From Viridibacillus sp050279675 (GTDB lineage Bacteria; Bacillota; Bacilli; Bacillales_A; Planococcaceae): a stretch of 64,000 nt of DNA. A program made the position numbers and the translations under genes. Positions 57,771 to 64,000 of the stretch are shown one piece after another. Within the stretch, counting starts at the first letter, position 1; the number at the start of each line of letters is the position of its first letter. The stretch lies in contig NZ_JBNNUK010000004.1 in NCBI RefSeq assembly GCF_050279675.1, positions 124,001-188,000 on the forward strand, given 5' to 3'. The notes beneath the pieces were generated by a model that was given only the letters and a program-made list of their open reading frames with translations, did no database searches and was not told the origin of the DNA.

Positions 57771-57992
57771 TTATAATGTCAATTCTTGCAACGCCTTTTT
57801 CAATTCCTGAACCTCTTCCAAACTTAACGTTACGCCCTTACCCATCTTCGTATGATCCTCAGACCAATCTCTTAGATCATACTTAGGGGCACGATCATTC
57901 CAGCTGATTAAATTTAATTCTTTCTGCCAACCTTTAGCACCTTCAGAAAGTACTGCAATGTTTTCTACGATTTCGTATTTTAGTTCTGCCAT
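57771..57992 (-). CDS. ydbC: YdbC family protein (PC4-like single-stranded DNA binding)
   Basis: A 73-residue protein of the YdbC family, which resembles the eukaryotic PC4 coactivator and binds single-stranded DNA as a dimer. The recognisable core is GWQKELNLISWNDRAPKYDL (residues 21-40) followed by RDWSEDHTKMGKGVTLS and a C-terminal helix. The ATG follows AAAGGAGTAAGAGTAA. It is monocistronic. A decayed copy exists at 50211-50390. Confidence 0.88.
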   Translation of the reverse strand: MAELKYEIVENIAVLSEGAKGWQKELNLISWNDRAPKYDLRDWSEDHTKMGKGVTLSLEEVQELKKALQELTL

Positions 57993-58119
57993 TTACTCTT
58001 ACTCCTTTGTTCTTTAATAACTTCATCATTTGGACTAACTAGCTTAAATACATGATGTTACAATACTATTTTCCTTAAGCACCATCAGCCTCGTAATAAT
58101 CCATTATATCAGAACTTTT

Positions 58120-58923
58120 CTAGTTCTTATTTGCAAAGCGAATTGCTCTACTCATGACTGTAGGCACGACAGATGCATGATTTTCTTCTGGAGCACAGTA
58201 AAATTCACATTCCACATACTTTTGTTGATCTGCGCTTAATCGGCTGAACACTTGTTTTGCATCGTCAACCATAAAGCCCTCACACTCACCTACTGCAATG
58301 TAAAGGTTCTTCTTCTCATCCACTTCCGATTGTCTCAGAAATCCATCCATGTATGTTAAAATTTCATAATCATTCCACCAGATTGATGGACTTAAAGCTA
58401 GATAAGTTTGAAAGGCTTTTGGTTTTGTAAAAAGTGTCCATAATGTAAAAAGACCGCTGAGAGAATGTCCGAACAGAGCTTGTTTTCCCTTATTAATAGA
58501 ATAGCGTCTTTCTATTTTCGGTTTTAACTCTAACTCAATAAAATCAAGAAATTTCTGTGCTCCTCCGTGGACACCAACATCAAAACCCTTTAGCCGATCT
58601 GGATAAACATACTTACTTGCAGGTGCAGTAAAATCATAGAATCTTCTTTTGGAAGTATCCTTCCCTTCACCTTGATGCCCTATCCCTACAATAATCGCCT
58701 CATTCACCAATGTTTTCGGTGCATTTCTAGATTGCAAACTTACGATACCTTGAGCAAATTGAAAGTATGAATTTCCATCTAATATATAAATAACAGGATA
58801 GCCATCTACAGGTGGGGGTGAACTAGGTATTGATACTTTTATATCATATGAATAATCCATTTCATCAGAATAGTATAGCCATTGTTCTGTATTGTCTTGA
58901 GTGACTTTATTTATTGCTTTCAC
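58120..58923 (-). CDS. Alpha/beta-hydrolase, siderophore esterase (BesA/IroE-like)
   Basis: A 267-residue cytoplasmic esterase. The nucleophile elbow is FGHSLSGLFTLW (Ser near residue 152), and the catalytic histidine is in PEENHASVVP near residue 250; YPVIYILDGNSYF near residue 42 marks the fold. Homologues hydrolyse ester bonds of trilactone siderophores such as bacillibactin to release iron. It starts with GTG, overlapping the ATPase stop (TAGTG), so it belongs to the iron-uptake operon and would process the imported ferric siderophore. Confidence 0.85.
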   Translation of the reverse strand: MKAINKVTQDNTEQWLYYSDEMDYSYDIKVSIPSSPPPVDGYPVIYILDGNSYFQFAQGIVSLQSRNAPKTLVNEAIIVGIGHQGEGKDTSKRRFYDFTAPASKYVYPDRLKGFDVGVHGGAQKFLDFIELELKPKIERRYSINKGKQALFGHSLSGLFTLWTLFTKPKAFQTYLALSPSIWWNDYEILTYMDGFLRQSEVDEKKNLYIAVGECEGFMVDDAKQVFSRLSADQQKYVECEFYCAPEENHASVVPTVMSRAIRFANKN

Positions 58924-59735
58924 TACTTTTCCCCCGATTCATGCTCTAGGAAAGTATCATATCCAAAACACACTGGTGCCCCATTTTCGGGGTCTATCAT
59001 TATGCGTGCATCGATATTGAACACTTGCTTTAGAGTGCCTTTTTCTAAAATTTCATTTGGTGTACCGACAGTAATAATTTCTCCTTCTTTCATTGCAATG
59101 ATTTCATGCGAAAAACGAGCAGCATGGTTGATATCATGTAATACCATTATTATTGTGCAGTGATGCTCTTTATTTAGACGCTCTACAATCTTCAGCACTT
59201 CAAGTTGGTGAGCAAGATCTAAATAAGTCGTCGGTTCATCCAACAGTAATATACTTGTCTCTTGTGCAAGAGCCATTGCTAACCATACTTTTTGGCGCTG
59301 ACCACCTGAAAGTTGGGCGATTTCTCGATCACGAAAAGCAGTCGTTTTCGTTATATCCATAGCCCATTCAATCACTTCAATATCTTTATTTGATAAAGTA
59401 CCTACATTTTTTCGATGCGGGAAGCGACCGTAAGAAATAAGCTCCTCTACTTTTAATTGTAACGGTGCTTCTGGATTTTGAGATAAGAGTGCTAGTTGCT
59501 TTGCAATCTCTTTCGTCGAAATCTTCTTCATATCTTGTTCCTGTAAAAGTACATTCCCACTTTGTTGTTTTAAGATTCGTCCAATTGTTTTTAATAAGGT
59601 TGATTTACCACATCCATTTGGACCGATAATTGTTGTTATTTGTCCTTCTTTAATTGTCGTATTCAAATCTGAAAAAACCGTGACTTTTTCATATCCTGCC
59701 GTCAATTGTTTCGCTCTAATAACACTTGTCACCAT
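58923..59735 (-). CDS. Iron-siderophore ABC transporter ATP-binding protein (FecE/FhuC type)
   Basis: A 270-residue ATPase with Walker A GPNGCGKST (residues about 39-47), signature LSGGQRQKVWLAMAL near residue 143, Walker B ILLLDEPTTYLDLAHQ and switch histidine in VLHDINHAARF. All are typical of ferric-siderophore importers. The ATG follows AGGAGAACCGATAA. It is transcribed with the two permeases and the binding protein upstream and the esterase downstream. Confidence 0.9.
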   Translation of the reverse strand: MVTSVIRAKQLTAGYEKVTVFSDLNTTIKEGQITTIIGPNGCGKSTLLKTIGRILKQQSGNVLLQEQDMKKISTKEIAKQLALLSQNPEAPLQLKVEELISYGRFPHRKNVGTLSNKDIEVIEWAMDITKTTAFRDREIAQLSGGQRQKVWLAMALAQETSILLLDEPTTYLDLAHQLEVLKIVERLNKEHHCTIIMVLHDINHAARFSHEIIAMKEGEIITVGTPNEILEKGTLKQVFNIDARIMIDPENGAPVCFGYDTFLEHESGEK

Positions 59736-59750
59736 TTATCGGTTCTCCTT

Positions 59751-60773
59751 TTACGCTTTTGATTTAACTAATAAATATAGAAAATAAGGCACACCTAAAA
59801 TTGCTACTATGATGCCTACAGGAATTTCTGCAGGGGCGAATACTGTTTTTGCAATATAATCAGAGAAGATGACTAACAGCATTCCTACTGCAGCACTCAT
59901 AGGAATGACATACCGATGTTGTATACCTACAAGTTGTCTTGCGATATGAGGAGCCATTAATCCAATGAAGGATATACTACCTGATACTGCTACACATGCA
60001 CTTATTACACCGATGCTACATAAAAGCAGTATCGATTTCTCTTTTTCAATTTCAATTCCAAGACTTTTAACACTTGCCTCTTCAAGCTGTAAATAATCTA
60101 ATAAATAAGCTTTTCTGTAGATTATAGGTATCAAAATCAAAAGCCAAGGTAACATGGCAACGATGAACATCCAGTTTGCATTATAGATACTTCCAGTCAT
60201 CCAAACAGTCGCCATCTCAAAGTCACTTTCACGCATTTTAAGAGAAATAAACATTGAAAGCGCACCAAATCCTGAACTAATGGCAATACCTGTTAAAATC
60301 AGACGCTGCGTATCTAGTTTGCCATTACGCCAGGAAAAGCTATATATAATAATTGCAGCAGCTAATCCACCTATAAATCCAAATAAAGGCATGATTAATA
60401 TCGAAATCCAGTTAGAGCTACCAGATGCAACTAACTGCATCTGAAAAAGAAACATGAATACTACAATAGAAGTACCTGCACCAGCATTGATACCTAATAT
60501 TCCTGGATCAGCTAAGCCATTTCTTGTGATTCCTTGAATAACCGTACCCGCTATACCTAGTCCTAGACCTACAAGAGCCGCAATAACAATTCTCGGAAGG
60601 CGGAATTGAAAGATAACTAGATCAAAATCATCATTTGGATTAATTCGTAACAACGTTGTGACGACATCTTTAATCGACATATCGAAAGTGCCATTGGTGA
60701 TATGAATGTACATAGCTATAAAAACAAGCAAAAAAGCGGCTGTAATTTTCATCATAAAATGTTGTTTATGCAC
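59751..60773 (-). CDS. Iron-siderophore ABC transporter permease (FecCD family)
   Basis: A 340-residue FecCD permease with about ten helices. It shows RLPRIVIAALVGLGLGIAGT near residue 53, GLADPGILGINAGA near residue 85 and SFIGLMAPHIARQLVG near residue 265, all family signatures. The start is GTG preceded by AGGGGGAGAACGAC and overlaps the previous permease gene by eight bases. It forms the heterodimeric channel with that protein. Confidence 0.9.
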   Translation of the reverse strand: MHKQHFMMKITAAFLLVFIAMYIHITNGTFDMSIKDVVTTLLRINPNDDFDLVIFQFRLPRIVIAALVGLGLGIAGTVIQGITRNGLADPGILGINAGAGTSIVVFMFLFQMQLVASGSSNWISILIMPLFGFIGGLAAAIIIYSFSWRNGKLDTQRLILTGIAISSGFGALSMFISLKMRESDFEMATVWMTGSIYNANWMFIVAMLPWLLILIPIIYRKAYLLDYLQLEEASVKSLGIEIEKEKSILLLCSIGVISACVAVSGSISFIGLMAPHIARQLVGIQHRYVIPMSAAVGMLLVIFSDYIAKTVFAPAEIPVGIIVAILGVPYFLYLLVKSKA

Positions 60774-61797
60774 GTCGTTCTCCCCCTCTCGTACGAATTA
60801 AATAGAGGAAGAAAGGTACACCAATTAACGATGTAACTACACCAACTGGCGTTTCAAACGGAAAGTTAATAAATCGACTACCAACGTCACATAGTGCTAA
60901 AAAGACCCCACCAATAATCGCTGAACAAGGGATGACAAAGCGGTAATCGACTCCTACAAGAAATCTCGTGATGTGAGGAATAATTAATCCTACGAAACCG
61001 ATTTTCCCTACAAGAGCCACAGCAGTACCGGTTAAACAAACGACTATTAATATACTTATAGCCTTAACCCATTTTGTACGTTGACCAAGACTAATCGAAA
61101 TATCCTCGCCAATTGATAAAATAGTAATGGATTTAGCAATGTATAAAGCAAGTAAAAGACCAACTAAACCAAATGGTAAAGCAAGTAAAAGAATTTCGGG
61201 ATCAACCTTATGAATTTTAGCGTTATACCAAAAACTCATGTCTTGTGAAATTTGAAAGTATGTAGAAAGTGCTGCTGATATACTGCTTAAAAAAGTTCCA
61301 ATAACTGTGCCGATAATGGCTAATCTTACAGGAGATAGGCCATTTCTCATTAATGAACCAAAACCAAATACAATCCCAGCCCCAAAAGCTGAACCAACCA
61401 TAGAGCAAATGATTAGATTAAAGTTAGACATGCCAGGGTATAAAATCATACAAATCGTGATTACAAATGCTGAACCATCGGTTACCCCCATAATAGAAGG
61501 GGAAGCAAGATAATTTCTTGTCATCCCCTGCATTATAGCGCCTGATATTGCAAGAAATGCTCCTACAAGCAGAGCAGCTAACACACGTGGCAAACGAGAT
61601 TGCATGATAATATTATGATCAACATTTCCTGAATCGAATTGTGTAATCGCTAGCCAAATTGTAGTTACATCAATATCCTTTGTGCCGTATAAGATTGATA
61701 ACGCAATTGTAAATACGATGAAGAGAGGTGCAGTACCCATAATTAGGATTGGTACAAATTTAGGTTTCTTCATTTTATTTATCATAGGCTCACACAT
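60766..61797 (-). CDS. Iron-siderophore ABC transporter permease (FecCD family)
   Basis: A 343-residue FecCD permease. Signatures are RLPRVLAALLVGAFLAISGA near residue 67, YLASPSIMGVTDGSAFV near residue 95 and GFVGLIIPHITRFLVGVDYR near residue 280. The ATG overlaps the stop codon of the binding-protein gene (TAATG). Paralogous to the following permease; the two together bind the ATPase and the lipoprotein. Confidence 0.9.
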   Translation of the reverse strand: MCEPMINKMKKPKFVPILIMGTAPLFIVFTIALSILYGTKDIDVTTIWLAITQFDSGNVDHNIIMQSRLPRVLAALLVGAFLAISGAIMQGMTRNYLASPSIMGVTDGSAFVITICMILYPGMSNFNLIICSMVGSAFGAGIVFGFGSLMRNGLSPVRLAIIGTVIGTFLSSISAALSTYFQISQDMSFWYNAKIHKVDPEILLLALPFGLVGLLLALYIAKSITILSIGEDISISLGQRTKWVKAISILIVVCLTGTAVALVGKIGFVGLIIPHITRFLVGVDYRFVIPCSAIIGGVFLALCDVGSRFINFPFETPVGVVTSLIGVPFFLYLIRTRGGERRA

Positions 61798-62756
61798 TAT
61801 TTCGATAGATTTTCAACAGCTGCATTTAAGAACTTTTCTTTACTCCAAGCTGTACCACCTTGTGCCATAGGTTCTACTACGTTCACAAACACTTTGTCGT
61901 TTTTAGCAGCGTTAATGCTTTTGAAGATAGGATTTTTTAATACATCATCTAATGCAGCAGTTTTCTTATCATTCTCGCTTTCCTCGAATTGCAAGAAAAT
62001 AATATCTGGATTTACTTCTGCCAAAGTTTCAATTGAGATCTCTTCTTGAGCAGCAGTTTTAGTAATTAATTCAGGAACTTTTATTCCCAGATCCTCATAG
62101 ATAACAGGATTTAAATACACACCCTCTGGATACACGAACATGCTATTGGCACGAATACGTATTACAAACACATTTTTGTCTTTCACTTTTTCAGCTACTT
62201 TAGATTTTGCAGCTTCTGCTTCTGTTTTGTAATCATTAATAATTTTTTCCGCTTCAGATTCTTTACCTGTCAACTTACCCATTAAAAGTAGATTATCTTC
62301 CCAATCCGTAGAAATATGTGATACCGGAATCATCGTTCCGATCTTATTTAATTGCTTAGCCACTTCATCTGGATATTTTGACGAACCTAAAATAACATCT
62401 GGCTTTAATTTTAAAATAGTTTCATAGTTCGGTTGCATTTTTTCACCGATAGAAGTTGCACCTTCCAAATCACTAGCAAGGTATTCTGGTAGTTTACCAG
62501 CAGTTGTTACGGCTCCGAGTGGTTTTACATTAAGCATTGCTGCGTCTTCCATAGATTCTAAACTTGCAGCGATAATATTATTTACTTTAGATGGTAAAGT
62601 ATATGATTTATCTAGATATGTGATTGTTTGTTCTTTTGAAGCTGTTTCTTCGGTTTCTGCAGCTTTATTGTCCTCTTTTTTTGGAGTTGTTTCATTCCCT
62701 CCACAAGCTACTAAAAATACCGCTAATCCAAATATCCAAAATCTATTCATTTTCAT
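61797..62756 (-). CDS. Iron-siderophore-binding lipoprotein (FeuA-like)
   Basis: A 319-residue periplasmic-binding-protein class III lipoprotein. The signal peptide ends in LVAC (lipobox, cysteine at about 18). It has SLESMEDAAMLNVKPLGAVT near residue 65 and KLKPDVILGSSKYPDEVAKQ near residue 112, typical of FeuA/FhuD-like ferric-siderophore binders. Because a BesA-like trilactone esterase is in the same operon, a catecholate siderophore such as bacillibactin or enterobactin is the likely ligand. The Fur box is 60 bases upstream. Confidence 0.88.
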   Translation of the reverse strand: MKMNRFWIFGLAVFLVACGGNETTPKKEDNKAAETEETASKEQTITYLDKSYTLPSKVNNIIAASLESMEDAAMLNVKPLGAVTTAGKLPEYLASDLEGATSIGEKMQPNYETILKLKPDVILGSSKYPDEVAKQLNKIGTMIPVSHISTDWEDNLLLMGKLTGKESEAEKIINDYKTEAEAAKSKVAEKVKDKNVFVIRIRANSMFVYPEGVYLNPVIYEDLGIKVPELITKTAAQEEISIETLAEVNPDIIFLQFEESENDKKTAALDDVLKNPIFKSINAAKNDKVFVNVVEPMAQGGTAWSKEKFLNAAVENLSK

Positions 62757-62817
62757 CTGTTAAGTCTCCTTTATGTATTAGTAAATATAAGCAGGCCTAC
62801 TTATTTGCTGTTAATCA

Positions 62818-62836
62818 ATTGATAATGATTATCAAT
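62818..62836. promoter_or_regulatory. Perfect Fur box of the iron-siderophore operon
   Basis: ATTGATAATGATTATCAAT is a perfect 9-1-9 inverted repeat equal to the Fur consensus core (GATAATGATTATC). It lies 62 bases before the binding-protein start, so the operon is repressed when iron is sufficient. Confidence 0.95.
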
Positions 62837-63141
62837 ATCAATAACTTTTACCAATATAACCCTTAATATACAAAGTGTCAACAGCAATTGTAAGTTCTAT
62901 TAAATTTCGTTTAACACGCTCAAATTATTGAACATTATTATGTTAAATGCTGATTTAGTTTGTTTAAATTCCCTACATTATAGAATTCCGCACTAACAGA
63001 TACTAAATGCCAAATCTACATTTCTGCGTTATTTTGTATAGTAAAGGAAAAATTTGTTTCTATTCAAGCAGGATTTTTAACTTATTTTATTGAATTATTA
63101 AGAACTGTTATTACTTTTACATAAATGAGGGATCAACCACG
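62837..63141. other. Intergenic region between divergent genes
   Basis: About 300 AT-rich bases separating the Fur-controlled operon from the phosphoesterase gene. It must hold both promoters; no RNA gene or small frame with a ribosome site was seen. Confidence 0.4.
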
Positions 63142-64000
63142 ATGAAAGTGAAGAAGGTTCATATAGAAAAAGAAAAGCGATGTATTATTGTTTCAGATAT
63201 TCATGCAAGTTTGGATTTATTTAAAAGATTGCTTCATAAAGTTACATATACAACAAATGATTATTTAATCATTAATGGTGATATGTGTGAGAAAGGTGAG
63301 AATAGTTTAGAAGTCGTAGAATACATTAGAACACTTTGTAATCACTCAAGTAATGTGTATGTCACTAAAGGTAATTGTGATGTATTGTTCCGATATGTAG
63401 AAAACGGTGACCAAAGTATTCTCTCCTATATTGAAAAAAGGAAGAATTCCATTTTAAATGACATGCTAGCTGCCAATCATGCATACTTAAATGATTTTGA
63501 AAATTTAGAACAACTGACTCAATATTATCGTCAACATTTTGGAGAAATATTAACTTGGCTTGAACAATTACCACATGCAATCGAAACAGATGAATTCATA
63601 GTGATTCATGCAGGAATTGAAAATAAAGAAGATTGGCAACAGACAGAGGAGACATTTGCTTTGCAAGTAAATGCTTTTTACGAAAAAAATCATCAAGCTG
63701 ACAAAATGGTGATCGTTGGACATTGGCCAGTGGTAAATTACAGATTTAATCAACCAACTTCACATCTACCATTAATCGATTTGGATAAGAAAATAACGGC
63801 AATTGATGGAGGAAATCAAATCAAAGCAGACGGTCAATTAAATGCTTTAATCATTCAGGATAATCAATATACGTCATATTATGTTGACGATTTAACAAAT
63901 GAAGTCATTATAAAAAAAGACCATCTTGATACAACAAATCGAGTAGGCACAGTTACTTATCCATATTATGAAATGCAAATCATTCAACAAGAACAATATT
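63142..64000 (+). CDS. Metallophosphoesterase (cut by window end)
   Basis: At least 286 residues; the frame is open to the window edge. Calcineurin-type motifs are present: SDIHASLD (residues 18-25), INGDMCEKGENS (about 49-60), TKGNCD (about 81-86), VIHAGIENKE (about 154-163) and GHWPVV (about 193-198). The GNCD variant is common in YfcE-like phosphodiesterases, so metal binding should be intact. The ATG follows GAGGGATCAACCACG. The extra C-terminal segment after residue 225 (YVDDLTNEVIIKKDHLD) is unassigned. Substrate unknown: a phosphoprotein or a nucleotide. Confidence 0.85.
   Translation, partial: MKVKKVHIEKEKRCIIVSDIHASLDLFKRLLHKVTYTTNDYLIINGDMCEKGENSLEVVEYIRTLCNHSSNVYVTKGNCDVLFRYVENGDQSILSYIEKRKNSILNDMLAANHAYLNDFENLEQLTQYYRQHFGEILTWLEQLPHAIETDEFIVIHAGIENKEDWQQTEETFALQVNAFYEKNHQADKMVIVGHWPVVNYRFNQPTSHLPLIDLDKKITAIDGGNQIKADGQLNALIIQDNQYTSYYVDDLTNEVIIKKDHLDTTNRVGTVTYPYYEMQIIQQEQY

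Overview
The window is chromosomal DNA of a low-GC Gram-positive, endospore-former-type bacterium. Strong AGGAGG ribosome binding sites, a sortase (LPxTG) adhesin, lipobox lipoproteins, guanine, lysine and SAM-I riboswitches, Fur/PerR-type boxes and a GC-rich intergenic repeat of the kind scattered in Bacillaceae/Planococcaceae genomes point to a Lysinibacillus-like Planococcaceae or Bacillaceae member; this is inference, since no rRNA is present. Most genes lie on the minus strand. No tRNA, rRNA, CRISPR array, phage or insertion sequence was recognised.

1-11,280: an S-alkylcysteine/cystine uptake and sulfur-salvage operon (GNAT, two ABC permeases, binding protein, glutaredoxin-like protein, two luciferase-type monooxygenases, ATPase) with its LysR regulator upstream; a candidate 6S-like RNA with its own promoter and terminator; a PAS chemoreceptor-like protein; an OhrR-type regulator with a perfect operator beside a broken glutathione peroxidase; ypsA; and a decayed EamA transporter.

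11,281-26,000: metabolism and transport. Two tandem cytosine-deaminase-like amidohydrolases, a BASS transporter that seems to start at ATA, xpt-pbuX under a guanine riboswitch, a small zinc-ribbon protein, a permease under a lysine riboswitch, a chromosomal aminoglycoside 6-adenylyltransferase, a CynX-type MFS exporter, an M20 amidohydrolase plus a glyoxalase-like protein under a SAM riboswitch, and nitric oxide synthase.

26,000-50,000: surface, signalling and stress. A secreted transglutaminase-like protein, a 1,599-residue LPxTG adhesin, a hybrid histidine kinase with two kinase modules and its SARP-like response regulator, catalase with a PerR-type box, a cluster of three DnaA boxes, an XRE regulator, a diguanylate cyclase, a 41-residue acidic protein, TetR, an IsdG-type heme oxygenase, an NlpC/P60 hydrolase, a sarcosine-oxidase-type flavoenzyme, an RlmI-type RNA methyltransferase and a chemoreceptor.

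50,000-64,000: a cell-wall-sugar salvage operon that uses an ABC importer and a BadF-type kinase in place of the MurP phosphotransferase (amidase-like serine hydrolase, binding protein, two permeases, kinase, murQ, murR); ydbC and a decayed second copy; a Fur-controlled iron-siderophore operon with a cytoplasmic esterase; and a metallophosphoesterase cut by the window end. The most interesting leads are the ABC/kinase MurNAc operon, the SAM-riboswitch M20/glyoxalase operon, the 6S-like RNA, the double kinase and the DnaA-box cluster.
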